DNA from: Anaerolineaceae bacterium
Lineage (GTDB): Bacteria > Chloroflexota > Anaerolineae > Anaerolineales > Villigracilaceae
NCBI GenBank assembly: GCA_003598975.1
Contig: QZIJ01000136.1
Location: 28,025-92,024 of the forward strand
DNA: 64,000 nucleotides
Reading direction: 5' to 3'
The notes beneath the pieces were generated by a model. It did not search any database, was not told the origin of the DNA, and saw only the letters and a program-made list of their open reading frames with translations. This document shows, piece by piece, positions 25,054-33,581 of the stretch. The position numbers and the translations under genes are program-made. The stretch's first letter is position 1. Every line of letters begins with the position of its first letter.

Positions 25054-25675
25054 CCATGCGGTTGTCCGCTCGGGGTTGAGGATGTTGCTTGCCAGCGAAG
25101 CCGACGTGGAGATCGTCGGGGAGGCAGGGAGCGGTTCGGAAGCCGTGACCGCCGCGGGGTCCGAACGACCGAACGTCATCCTGATGGACATCGGTCTGCC
25201 CGATATGACCGGCATCGAGGCGGCGCGCGTCATTAAATCCAAATTCCCGAATGTAGCCATCGTCGCGTTGACCATCCACGAGGATGAGGAATATTTTTTC
25301 AAGATGCTGGAGGCGGGCGCGTCGGGTTACGTGCCCAAGCGTGCCGCGCCCGAGGAGTTGCTGACGGCCATTCGCGCCGCGGCCCTGGGCGAGGTGTATT
25401 TGTACCCGTCGCTGGCGAAACTGCTCGTGAAGGATTATCTCTCGCAGGAACGCGAACAGGAAAACAAACCCATGCTCGATGGGTTGACCGAGCGCGAACA
25501 GGAGGTGTTGTCGCTGTTGGCAGATGGCGCCACCAACAATGAGATCGCGGCCGCGCTGGTCATCAGCCCGAAGACGGTGGAACGCCATCGTGAGAATATC
25601 ATGCATAAGTTGCATTTACATTCGCGCGCGGAGTTGGTGAGGTATGCGATACGGAAGGGGATTATCAAGGCGTAA
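25025..25675 (+). CDS. NarL/LuxR-family response regulator, copy 1
   Basis: This 216-residue protein has a receiver domain (acidic pair Asp9-Asp10, phosphoacceptor Asp55) and a LuxR-type helix-turn-helix ('LTEREQEVLSLLADGATNNEIA…SPKTVERHRENI', about residues 148-205). It is the cognate partner of the overlapping histidine kinase. Start ATG 25025 has GAGG at 25014-25017; an alternative GTG at 25001 lies deeper in the kinase gene. A strong terminator follows, so the respiratory genes downstream have their own transcript and are candidate targets. Confidence 0.92.
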   Translation: MTIRLLLVDDHAVVRSGLRMLLASEADVEIVGEAGSGSEAVTAAGSERPNVILMDIGLPDMTGIEAARVIKSKFPNVAIVALTIHEDEEYFFKMLEAGASGYVPKRAAPEELLTAIRAAALGEVYLYPSLAKLLVKDYLSQEREQENKPMLDGLTEREQEVLSLLADGATNNEIAAALVISPKTVERHRENIMHKLHLHSRAELVRYAIRKGIIKA

Positions 25676-25705
25676 TCGGTAAATATGATTGTAATGGGTA
25701 ATTCA

Positions 25706-25733
25706 GCCTGCCGCGGACGCGGCAGGCTTTTTT
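25706..25733 (+). terminator. Intrinsic terminator after the response regulator
   Basis: A 9-base GC-rich stem (25706-25714 with 25719-25727) is followed by a run of T (25728-25733). The rest of the gap 25734-25905 shows a short palindrome ('gggggtgcaccccc') but no gene. Confidence 0.92.
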
Positions 25734-25905
25734 GTTGGGGAAAAATGCCCAATCCGTTCTGGGGTACGTGTGGGGGTGCACCCCCAGGAAAACGCGTGGG
25801 GGATTTGGCAGGTTGGCAATAAAAGATGGGTGAATGCCCGAATTTACTTCCCGGCTTGAAAGGCCTAAACTAAAAGCGAAAGTGAAATTCAGAAAGGAGA
25901 ATGCC

Positions 25906-26028
25906 ATGAACGCTCTTGAGACCCTTGCTACTCTGTTCTTCCTCCGACTGGTCCTGCCCATTGGGTTGCTTCTCCTGCTCGGCGAGTGGGCCCGCAACCG
26001 GGAACCCCGTCGCTATTTTACGCGGTAA
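25906..26028 (+). CDS. Small membrane protein at the head of the cytochrome operon
   Basis: This 40-residue protein has a single transmembrane helix ('LFFLRLVLPIGLLLLLG', about residues 9-26) and a short basic, aromatic tail. AGGAGA at 25895-25900 supports the ATG at 25906. It is eight bases upstream of the next gene and in line with the octaheme cytochrome, so it may be a small subunit or assembly factor of that complex. I recognise no family. Confidence 0.6.
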   Translation: MNALETLATLFFLRLVLPIGLLLLLGEWARNREPRRYFTR

Positions 26029-26036
26029 GGTGAGTT

Positions 26037-26375
26037 ATGGAATGGCTTGGTTCTATTCTCGTTGTAATAACCGGCCTGCTTCTGCGGCTGGCAATTCCGA
26101 TTGCGGTCACCCTCCTGGCAGTCTACATCCTTCACAAAGTGGATGTGCGCTGGCAGGAGGAGGCCGCGCAGGTTCCGCCTGCTGTGGTGGTTCAGAAGAT
26201 CCCCTGTTGGAAGATCAAGAACTGCCCAGCCGAACAACGAACCGATTGTCCCTCTCCGATTTCTTCGGAGCCCTGTTGGCAGGCACACCGCCTGTCCAAC
26301 GGGTATTTGCGTGAAGAATGCATCTGTTGCCCGGTGTTTCGCCAGGCGCCCATCCCCATCCCTGTTCATCCTTAA
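26037..26375 (+). CDS. Membrane protein with two-CW cysteine motif
   Basis: This 112-residue protein has one N-terminal transmembrane segment (about residues 5-32) and a cytoplasmic or extracellular tail carrying seven cysteines in the pattern 'PCWKIKNC…TDC…EPCW…EECICCPVF'. That spacing, with two Cys-Trp pairs and a closing C-x2-C-P, matches what is known as a two-CW domain, presumed to bind metal or an iron-sulfur centre. It lies just upstream of the octaheme cytochrome gene and is probably part of the same respiratory module. Confidence 0.68.
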   Translation: MEWLGSILVVITGLLLRLAIPIAVTLLAVYILHKVDVRWQEEAAQVPPAVVVQKIPCWKIKNCPAEQRTDCPSPISSEPCWQAHRLSNGYLREECICCPVFRQAPIPIPVHP

Positions 26376-26390
26376 TGAGGAGATGAAACC

Positions 26391-27383
26391 ATGTTTGCAC
26401 GTTTTGAACGTCTCTTGATTGCCCTGATCTTTGCCCTGCTGGCCGCGGGCGGCACCCTGATGGTTGCCAATGCCCAGGATGGAAATCCCCCTGTGCCGGG
26501 CGCGCAGGGGAGTGAACAGCCTTGCGCGGTTTGCCACACGGAATATCAGACCACCTGGCAGGCGGGCTTGCACGGACAAGCCGGCAACGACCCGGTCTTC
26601 CTGCAAGCGTGGGAGGCACAGGGCAAACCGGGTGCGTGTCTCGTCTGTCACGTGACTGGCTACGATCCCGCCACCGCCACCTGGACTGCGGACGGCGTCA
26701 CCTGCGAATCCTGCCACACCACGCCTGCGGAGCATCCGAAGGAACCCGCCACCGTGGATCGTTCCCCCGACCTGTGCGGACGCTGTCACTCCGACACCCG
26801 CTTCGGCTGGCAGGACTGGCAGGGAAGCACACACTATCAGCGCGGCATGGACTGCGCGGTCTGCCACGATCCGCATAGCGCGGCGCTCAAGCAAATCCCT
26901 GTGGCGGGGGGCTCGCCGGATGTGAGGGATGCCTCGCAGTTGTGTGTCAATTGCCATAAAGAAGTCAGCATGGAATTCCCCTACTCCCAGCATCACGAGC
27001 AGGGCGTCTCCTGCGTGCAATGCCACGTGGAACATCTGGAAGACCAGAACCGCGAACCGCATTCCATGCCCGATCATTCCTTCGAAGCCAGTTTGAAAAC
27101 CTGCAATACCTGTCATGCGGGCCAGATGCACGGGCCGACCAGCGAAGCCTCCATGCCGTCAGCCGAGGGAGGCGCTTCCGCCGAAGGGACAGTGACCACC
27201 CCGGTGGAGGAAGCCGCGGAAAGTTTACCGGTGACGAGCGAACCGTCCCCCGTCAGCCCGATCGGATATGCGGGTCTCGCGGGACTGGTGGGTCTAGCCG
27301 CTGGCATGGTGCTGGCTCCCTGGCTGGAGCGTTTCTATCATCGTGTGTCCAAACACCAGCACGAGGAGGAACATCATGAGTGA
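26391..27383 (+). CDS. Octaheme c-type cytochrome with C-terminal membrane anchor
   Basis: This 330-residue exported protein has a signal peptide (about residues 1-28), eight CxxCH haem-binding motifs spread over residues about 45-245, a low-complexity linker, one transmembrane helix (about 284-305) and a His/Glu-rich tail. It forms the electron-carrying outer subunit of a complex with the ferredoxin and NrfD proteins that follow; the three genes overlap. The layout resembles Nrf/Qrc/ACIII-like quinone-linked complexes. The direction of electron flow and terminal partner are unknown. The upstream GAGGAG supports the start. Confidence 0.88.
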   Translation: MFARFERLLIALIFALLAAGGTLMVANAQDGNPPVPGAQGSEQPCAVCHTEYQTTWQAGLHGQAGNDPVFLQAWEAQGKPGACLVCHVTGYDPATATWTADGVTCESCHTTPAEHPKEPATVDRSPDLCGRCHSDTRFGWQDWQGSTHYQRGMDCAVCHDPHSAALKQIPVAGGSPDVRDASQLCVNCHKEVSMEFPYSQHHEQGVSCVQCHVEHLEDQNREPHSMPDHSFEASLKTCNTCHAGQMHGPTSEASMPSAEGGASAEGTVTTPVEEAAESLPVTSEPSPVSPIGYAGLAGLVGLAAGMVLAPWLERFYHRVSKHQHEEEHHE

Positions 27384-28161
27384 TATTCAATTCTCTCGAC
27401 GCGATTTTCTGAAATTGACCGCCTTTGGCGCCGCGGCAGTAGCCGGGACCCGTCTCGTCAAAGAGGCGCAGGCCTCCAGTTCCAGCCCGAGCGGCGAACA
27501 TCAATGGGCGATGGTCATTGACCAATCCAAATGCACGGGATGCAACTACTGCACCCTGGCTTGCAAGGCCCATAACGATGTTGCGCCTGAGAACAATTGG
27601 AATGTCGTTACCCAGACCGGCGAAGTTGGCGGGCATCAGGTTTTCATTGCCCGTCCGTGTATGCACTGCGAACACGCCCCCTGTGTGGAAGTCTGCATGG
27701 TGGGAGCCAGTTATTACCGTGACGACGGCATCGTGATGATGGACTATGACAAGTGCATCGGCTGCCGCTACTGCGAAGCGGCATGCCCCTACCAGGCGCG
27801 CGTCTTCAACTGGGAAAAATTCGAAGGCAAGAATCCCACCGTCCCTGAGTGGGGAGCGCCCGAAGTCGAACGACGTCCGCGCGGCGTGCCCGAGAAATGT
27901 TCCTTCTGCTATCACCGCATTGACCGCGGTCTTTCCCTGGGACTGACCCCCGGCGTGGACCGTGACGCCACTCCCGCCTGTGTGAATGCCTGCCCGACCA
28001 AGGCGCGCCTGTTCGGTGATCTGAACGACGCGGAATCGGAAGTCAGCAAGATTCTGAAGAATCACGTCTCCTATCGCCTGCGGGACGATCTCGCCACCGG
28101 GACGCGCGTCTACTACCTGCCTGCCGACCCGAAGGAAATGGATGTGGAGGTGGAATCATGA
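27376..28161 (+). CDS. Tat-exported 4Fe-4S ferredoxin subunit
   Basis: This 261-residue protein begins with a Tat signal ('SRRDFLKLT') and carries four cysteine clusters for [4Fe-4S] centres: 'CTGCNYCTLAC', 'CMHCEHAPCVEVC', 'CIGCRYCEAAC' and a C-terminal set with 'CSFC' and 'CVNAC'. It belongs to the DmsB/NrfC-type family that passes electrons between membrane quinone-reactive subunits and outer catalytic or haem subunits. GAGGAGG (27363-27369) precedes ATG 27376, which overlaps the cytochrome gene by eight bases. The next gene overlaps by four (ATGA). Confidence 0.92.
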   Translation: MSDIQFSRRDFLKLTAFGAAAVAGTRLVKEAQASSSSPSGEHQWAMVIDQSKCTGCNYCTLACKAHNDVAPENNWNVVTQTGEVGGHQVFIARPCMHCEHAPCVEVCMVGASYYRDDGIVMMDYDKCIGCRYCEAACPYQARVFNWEKFEGKNPTVPEWGAPEVERRPRGVPEKCSFCYHRIDRGLSLGLTPGVDRDATPACVNACPTKARLFGDLNDAESEVSKILKNHVSYRLRDDLATGTRVYYLPADPKEMDVEVES

Positions 28162-29414
28162 TCGCCAATCTGCGTGCAAAATTCACCTCGAATACGTGGA
28201 CACTTTGGCTGGTCTTTCTTGGGCTCCTGCTCGCCATCGGACTCGCCAGCGGCATCCTGATCTTCTGGAAAGGTTTGGGCATCACCAACCTGACCGACCT
28301 TGTGCCGTGGGGTCTGTGGATCACGATTGACCTGTCCTCCATTGCGTTGAGCGCGGGTGCGTTCAGCCTGTGCGCGGCGGTCTATCTCATCGGCTTGAAA
28401 CGCTATGAGCCTGTGGCGCGCACCGCAACTTTCATCGGCCTGATCGGTTACACCATGGCGATGCTCTCACTCATGCTGGATATCGGCCGCCCCGACCGTT
28501 TCTGGCACGCGGTGGTTTACTGGAACACGCACTCCCTGCTCTGGGAAGTGACCATGTGTGTGTGTCTCTATCTGACCGTGCTTGTGCTGGAGGCCATGCC
28601 AATCATCGCCAACTTTGAATGGTTGAAGAATCGCTTTCCGAAACTCACGGCCAAGATGGAACACGTCCATCACTACGCGCCTTACCTCGCCATCGCGGGA
28701 CTGTGCCTTTCCATGCTTCACCAGTCCTCGCTGGGAGCGGTGTACGGCGTGCTCAAGGCGCGCCCGTTCTGGTACAAACCTGAGATGGCAGTGCTGTTCA
28801 TGTTCTCGGCCATCGTGGGCGGCATCTCGTTGACGATCTTTGCTTCGATGCTGTCCGCCCGCGTGACCCCGCGCGCCAAGATCAACGACTCGCTTCTCGA
28901 ACGTCTCGCGCATTTCGTTGGATGGGCGCTCGTCCCCTACCTTTACTTCCGTGCCTGGGACTGGCTCGCGATGACGTACACGTATCAACCCGGACGGACG
29001 GAGGGCCTCGAAGTGATGACGAAAGGCCCGCTCTCCTTCAACTTTTGGGTGGCGGAGATCCTGCTCGGCGCGATCGTCCCGATGATTCTCCTGCTCAAGC
29101 AGTCGACGCGGCAGAATCGCTTCTGGCGGATGGCGGCACTGGCCATGGTGGTGGGCGGCGTGATCGCCTATCGCTGGGACATCAACCTGAGCGGCTTCCT
29201 CGTCGTCGTTTCCTACCTGCCCGGCCAGCCGACGGTGACCTACACCTCCTACTTCCCCTCGCTGGTGGAGATTGGCGCGGGACTGGGCGTCATCGCCTTC
29301 GGCCTGACAGCCTTCTCGCTCGGCGTCCGCTACCTGAAAGTGGTGGATCATCGTTACACGTCCGAGGCGCACGAGACGGTTAAAGGTGAAGTGCCGAAAA
29401 CGGTTCTGGCGTAA
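28158..29414 (+). CDS. NrfD/HybB-type quinone-interacting membrane subunit
   Basis: This 418-residue protein has about ten transmembrane helices and family landmarks 'WGLWI', 'DIGRPDRFWH' and 'HQSSLGAVYG', typical of the HybB/NrfD (PsrC) group that exchanges electrons and protons with menaquinone in the membrane. It is the third gene of an overlapping set with the octaheme cytochrome and ferredoxin, so these three form one complex. A terminator lies just beyond the stop. Confidence 0.92.
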   Translation: MIANLRAKFTSNTWTLWLVFLGLLLAIGLASGILIFWKGLGITNLTDLVPWGLWITIDLSSIALSAGAFSLCAAVYLIGLKRYEPVARTATFIGLIGYTMAMLSLMLDIGRPDRFWHAVVYWNTHSLLWEVTMCVCLYLTVLVLEAMPIIANFEWLKNRFPKLTAKMEHVHHYAPYLAIAGLCLSMLHQSSLGAVYGVLKARPFWYKPEMAVLFMFSAIVGGISLTIFASMLSARVTPRAKINDSLLERLAHFVGWALVPYLYFRAWDWLAMTYTYQPGRTEGLEVMTKGPLSFNFWVAEILLGAIVPMILLLKQSTRQNRFWRMAALAMVVGGVIAYRWDINLSGFLVVVSYLPGQPTVTYTSYFPSLVEIGAGLGVIAFGLTAFSLGVRYLKVVDHRYTSEAHETVKGEVPKTVLA

Positions 29415-29439
29415 AGTAAAACGTAATTCGTAAAACGTA
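29412..29439. repeat. Heptamer array (AAACGTA type) after nrfD
   Basis: Four units, taaagta, aaacgta, attcgta, aaacgta, start on the nrfD stop codon. A shorter run (tgtgtac, gtgtata at 29480-29493) lies just before the stop of the minus-strand gene. Confidence 0.7.
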
Positions 29440-29442
29440 AAA

Positions 29443-29471
29443 ACGAGCCGACTCGGGGGGAGTCGGCTCGT
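29443..29471. terminator. Bidirectional terminator between convergent genes
   Basis: A perfect 11-base stem (29443-29453 with 29461-29471) has T5 on the minus-strand side and a T-rich stretch on the plus side, so it serves both nrfD and the cytochrome b fusion gene. Confidence 0.88.
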
Positions 29472-29499
29472 CTATTTCTTGTGTACGTGTATACCTGAC

Positions 29500-30738
29500 C
29501 TACTCCTCCACCGCTCCCGCGTTGATCCATTCCGTGATCAGCGCGAGTTCCTCCTCGAGCAGGGACGCGTACGGATGTCCGCCGCTGGTGAATTTCGTGA
29601 TGACGAGGCTGTTGGCCGAATCGCCTGCGGTGAAAAACGGTCCGTTCACGCCGCCTTGGATGGTGGTGCTGTACGAGGAAAGATTCAACCCACCAGCGGG
29701 CGTGGCTCCGCCGTGACAGCCAGCGCATTTGGCCGCGAACAACGCGCCAATCGCTCCGTTCCATGTTGGCCCAGCAGACGGGGCCGCGGCAGTCGCATCC
29801 GCCGCGGGGGTGGGCGTGGGCGGCTTCGGTGTGGGCGTCAGTGTCGGGATCGGAGTCGGGATGGGCGTGGGCGTTTGCGGGACGAAGACTTCGATCTCCT
29901 CAGGCTGGGGCGGGACCGTCGTCAGCGCGGTGGCCTCAGACGCGACAAAGCCGTAGACTCCGAGAAGCATCACCACGGTCAGGATGGCCGCGACGGGGAA
30001 GTAAACGCGTTGGCGCTTGCGCAGTGCCGCCGCGTCCGCAGATCGGTCCGCGATGCCCGCTTTGATGTCCGCCAGTTCGAGCGGATGCTCGTGGAGCATT
30101 TCATCCTCGGTCAGGCGTCCCGTCCACATGGCCTTGTTGAAATGTTTCAGGTGCACGCCGTACATGTGCCAGACGATGATGGCCAGCACAGCCAGCAATG
30201 CTTCGCCGCCATGCGCGGCCTTCGCGGCAGGGATGAATTCGCCGGGGAAGAATTTCGACGCGGTGACCGGGTTCCACATCAGGAAGCCCGTGAAGCCCAT
30301 CACCACTGTGCCCCAAACGAACGCCCAATACTCGGCCTTTTCTTCGAAAGTGTAGCGTCCCATTTGCGGGCGGGACTTGCGCAGGCCGATGTTGTAGAGC
30401 AACGCGAACAGCGCGTCTTTCGCATCCTGAAAAACGGGGAGCATCGTCATGCGCTGGCGCTCCACGAAAATCTTGTAGCCGACTGCGAGGATGTGATAGA
30501 TGGTGCCGAGCATCATCACCGTGGCCGCCACGTGATGGATGGCGCGCAGGTTTTCGATGCCGCCGAAAAAATTGACCAGGGCGATTGCGATGGGATGCGC
30601 GGCATATTTTTGCGTCAGGCCGGTGAGGCCGAGCGTGGCAAACGAGAGCAGCATGGTGACGTGCTCGACGCGCTGCGCCAGTGTGAAGCGGACGTATGTC
30701 CTCTGCGCTTCTTTCTGGACTTTCGGTTTGGTTGCCAT
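29500..30738 (-). CDS. Cytochrome b (FdhI-like) fused to a cytochrome c domain
   Basis: This 412-residue protein has an N-terminal diheme cytochrome b561-type membrane domain (about residues 1-210, histidines in 'RVEHVTM', 'IHHVAA', 'HGGEALLAVLAIIVWHMYGVH') like the gamma subunit of formate dehydrogenase. A further membrane helix (about 250-270), a Pro/Thr linker (about 285-320) and a C-terminal monohaem cytochrome c domain follow ('CAGCHGG', about residue 338). It could move electrons from quinol across the membrane to the nine-heme cytochrome encoded immediately upstream; their genes overlap by one base. The fusion is unusual. The start ATG is at 30738. Confidence 0.85.
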   Translation of the reverse strand: MATKPKVQKEAQRTYVRFTLAQRVEHVTMLLSFATLGLTGLTQKYAAHPIAIALVNFFGGIENLRAIHHVAATVMMLGTIYHILAVGYKIFVERQRMTMLPVFQDAKDALFALLYNIGLRKSRPQMGRYTFEEKAEYWAFVWGTVVMGFTGFLMWNPVTASKFFPGEFIPAAKAAHGGEALLAVLAIIVWHMYGVHLKHFNKAMWTGRLTEDEMLHEHPLELADIKAGIADRSADAAALRKRQRVYFPVAAILTVVMLLGVYGFVASEATALTTVPPQPEEIEVFVPQTPTPIPTPIPTLTPTPKPPTPTPAADATAAAPSAGPTWNGAIGALFAAKCAGCHGGATPAGGLNLSSYSTTIQGGVNGPFFTAGDSANSLVITKFTSGGHPYASLLEEELALITEWINAGAVEE

Positions 30739-31901
30739 TAGTGAGCGCCTCCCTTCCCGCGGTTGATCGCGCGGCGGGTGATGTCGGTGATGACGAAGAC
30801 CAGCATCCCGCCGATCACCGCGGGGATGAAGAATTTGTAAAAGAGATTCACGTAATACACCAGCGGATACTTTTCAGGGCTGGCGTCGTAATGGCTCATC
30901 CACGCGTCGGGGAAGTTCGCGGTCGCGTCGGGATGACAGCGCTGGCATTTGCCGAGCAGGTTTTCTTTCAATGCGATGCCAGTCTGCGGATTATCGGTCT
31001 TGGAAATATCGTGCGTGCCGTGGCAATCGGTGCAGACGGGTTTGTTGGTGGGCAGTTCGGGCGAGGTCTGCTCGAAGAGAGTGACGGTGGTACCGTGATA
31101 ATCTGCGACGTAGGTGTTCAACACATTTGTGGAGATGCCGTATTTGTCCATGATGGACGCGTCGGTGTGGCAACGCGCACACAGCAAGGGAATGTTGTTG
31201 CGGAATTCAACTGTGCGCGGGTCGGTGATGTTGTGATTACCGTGGCAGATGATGCAGTTTGGAACGTCAGGATTGTTCTCGTCGAGCAATGCCGCGCCGT
31301 GGACGCTTTCCTTGTAGGTCGCGGCGATGTCGCTGTGACAGCGCGCGCACACATCGGGCACTTCTTCGCGTCCCGCCGCGGATTCAGCGTAGTGCGGGTT
31401 GTGACAGTCCGCGCACATGGCAGCATTGTGATTGCCCGTTTCCAGCGTCAATTCGTGGACGCCGCTCATGGCATTTGATGCTTCTTCTTCGTGGCAGGAC
31501 TGGCAGGCAGACTGTGTGGCCTTATAGAGGGAGTAATTGAATTCGCGCAGTCCGTCTTTGGCATAGTCGGGGTGGGGGAAGCCGTCCATGTCCGCGTGAC
31601 AATCGGCGCAGGCCACCTGTTCTTTTCCGTGAACGGATTCTTCGAAGGCGGCCTTGTCAATTGTCAGCAGGATTTTGTCCTCTCCGACGCTCAGGAGCAT
31701 ATTGGGCTGGCTGTGACAGGCCAGGCATTCATCATCGGAGGGGCGCGGCGCGGAGGCCGTCTGTGGTGCGGGCGCGGCGGTAACGGAACCGGTTGACGGT
31801 CCCGTGAATGATGCGAAGGCCGCCACAAGGAGGGCCAGTCCCACGCTCCACAGCAGGAGGTGTGGCCGGGCACGCGTATTCAATTGCATCAATCCTCTCA
31901 T
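30738..31901 (-). CDS. Nine-heme c-type cytochrome with C-terminal anchor
   Basis: This protein of about 387 residues is exported (hydrophobic signal in the first 35 residues), contains nine CxxCH motifs from 'CLACH' to 'CQRCH', and ends in a transmembrane helix ('FFIPAVIGGMLVFVITDI') with a basic tail. It probably docks on the cytochrome b fusion encoded next to it. I place the start at 31901 because AGGAG on the minus strand is six bases upstream; the frame stays open to an ATG at 31955 and a shorter start is possible at 31889. It is divergent from the second histidine kinase. Confidence 0.86.
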   Translation of the reverse strand: MRGLMQLNTRARPHLLLWSVGLALLVAAFASFTGPSTGSVTAAPAPQTASAPRPSDDECLACHSQPNMLLSVGEDKILLTIDKAAFEESVHGKEQVACADCHADMDGFPHPDYAKDGLREFNYSLYKATQSACQSCHEEEASNAMSGVHELTLETGNHNAAMCADCHNPHYAESAAGREEVPDVCARCHSDIAATYKESVHGAALLDENNPDVPNCIICHGNHNITDPRTVEFRNNIPLLCARCHTDASIMDKYGISTNVLNTYVADYHGTTVTLFEQTSPELPTNKPVCTDCHGTHDISKTDNPQTGIALKENLLGKCQRCHPDATANFPDAWMSHYDASPEKYPLVYYVNLFYKFFIPAVIGGMLVFVITDITRRAINRGKGGAH

Positions 31902-32095
31902 TACTCTCTCCTGTAATTTGGACAGGTTTAGGCGGTATTGGGGTGTTCGCCCCATTTTATGCGGTTGTGTCTAATTTGAGAATGTGTTTTATATCATAGA
32001 AATTGCATGATTTATAGAGAAATCTATACAATCGGGGATGAAAGTCACGCCTGCAAGGTGATGGCATCAACACCAATTTCTCAACGGCTTTGTTG

Positions 32096-32101
32096 TACAA
32101 T
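32096..32101 (+). promoter_or_regulatory. Putative -10 box for the second two-component pair
   Basis: TACAAT lies 20 bases before the kinase start, followed by GGAGG at 32110-32114. The rest of the 219-base divergent gap is AT-rich (for example 'gatttatagagaaatctata') and may hold the promoter of the nine-heme cytochrome gene. Confidence 0.4.
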
Positions 32102-32120
32102 ACCCAATGGAGGATGTTCG

Positions 32121-33581
32121 ATGGGGCTCGACCAGAGTCTTTTCATTGTTTTCTTCGTTTACGGATTGGCCTTCTTTGGCATGGGGTTGGCCATGGCGAT
32201 GGAGGCGGGGCGTTCTTCTGTGTTGGCCGAGGCGCGCGTTCTCCGTCCATTGGCGGGGTTTGGACTGATCCACGGCATGCACGAATGGCTGGAGTCCTAT
32301 GTGTTGCAGGCCGCCTCGCTTGGCACGCCCTTGCCGGGATGGCTGCCGTGGCTCCGATTGGGGTTGTTGATCAGTTCGTTCTCTTCATTGTTGATGTTTG
32401 CTTATGAGGCTCTGCGGATGGTTAAACGTCCGCTGGCGAGCCATCATAGGGTCATGGTGTACGCCCTGGCAGGATACATCCTCTTCATTGCTCTGAGCGC
32501 GCTTCTCACCTACCGACAAACGGATATCCCCTGGCAGAATCTGCTGGATGGGCTGTCACGTTACCTGCTGGCCGTGCCTGCCTCGGCGCTTGCGACCATG
32601 GGACTGCGGACGCGCAGTTTGCAGGCGCGCAATGACAGTTCGCGTCTCAGCCTGAACTTGAGTTGGGCCGCGCTGGCCTTTGCCTTTTACACGCTGACGC
32701 AGTTGTTCGTTCACCCCATCGAGATGTTCCCCGCCAAATTCCTCAACGAGGAATTGTTCATTGCCGCGGTCGGTTTCCCCATCCAATTGGTGCGGACTGT
32801 GGCGGCGATCTTCATCACAGTGAGTCTGGTGCGCGCCACGCAAGCCTCGGAAGAGATTCGTCAGCGCGAACTCTTCTCGGCACAACAGGCGCGTTTGCAG
32901 GCACTGGAGGAGCAGGAATCCCTGCGACGCGAACTCCTGCAACACACGGTGCGCGCTCAGGAGGATGAACGGGCGCGCATCGCGCGTGAACTCCATGATG
33001 AGACCGCACAGACACTTTCGGCCTTCACATTGGAATTGGCGTCCCTCCGAAACGAAAAGTTGAGCAAGCCCGATTTCAGGCAGACCGTGGAGCGCCTGCA
33101 AACCCTGAGCAATGACATGGCCCGCGGCATTTATCGCCTCGTCCATGATTTGAGGCCCTCGCAACTCGACGATCTGGGACTCGTCCCCGCGTTGCGATTT
33201 CTATGTGAACAAAAATGCCGCAAGTTTGATCTCCAGTTGGATTTCGATATCAGTGGCACGACTCGCCGTCTGGACCCGCTGGCGGAGACGGCGCTTTTCC
33301 GCGTCGGGCAGGAGGCGCTCAAGAATCTGGCCCTCCACTCCCAGGTCCAGGAGGGACGCGTGGAGATCGTCTATGGAGAGAAGGACGTCACCCTGCGCGT
33401 CGTGGATCGCGGGCGCGGGTTCGATCCCACCGAAAATTTCCATCCGCCGCATGGCTGGGGGCTGGCGGGGATGAAGGAGCGCGTCGAGTCGATCGGCGGC
33501 ACATTTCAGATTATCAGTGCGCCCGGGCAGGGGACAATCATTGAGGCGTGTGTGCCTGCGGGCGTGAAGGAGACGGAATGA
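32121..33581 (+). CDS. Membrane histidine kinase, NarL-partner type, copy 2
   Basis: This 486-residue kinase is a paralogue of the one at 23563. It has about seven transmembrane helices with the shared pattern 'GRSS…RPLAGFGLIHGMHE', a coiled linker, HisKA_3 with His292 in 'RELHDETAQ', and a HATPase domain with 'VHDLRPSQLDDLGL', 'EALKNLALHS', 'DRGRGFD' and 'GLAGMKERV'. GGAGG supports ATG 32121; the upstream part of the frame is rejected. Its stop overlaps the response regulator start (ATGA). The position next to respiratory genes suggests it senses a redox or membrane-related signal. Confidence 0.9.
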   Translation: MGLDQSLFIVFFVYGLAFFGMGLAMAMEAGRSSVLAEARVLRPLAGFGLIHGMHEWLESYVLQAASLGTPLPGWLPWLRLGLLISSFSSLLMFAYEALRMVKRPLASHHRVMVYALAGYILFIALSALLTYRQTDIPWQNLLDGLSRYLLAVPASALATMGLRTRSLQARNDSSRLSLNLSWAALAFAFYTLTQLFVHPIEMFPAKFLNEELFIAAVGFPIQLVRTVAAIFITVSLVRATQASEEIRQRELFSAQQARLQALEEQESLRRELLQHTVRAQEDERARIARELHDETAQTLSAFTLELASLRNEKLSKPDFRQTVERLQTLSNDMARGIYRLVHDLRPSQLDDLGLVPALRFLCEQKCRKFDLQLDFDISGTTRRLDPLAETALFRVGQEALKNLALHSQVQEGRVEIVYGEKDVTLRVVDRGRGFDPTENFHPPHGWGLAGMKERVESIGGTFQIISAPGQGTIIEACVPAGVKETE

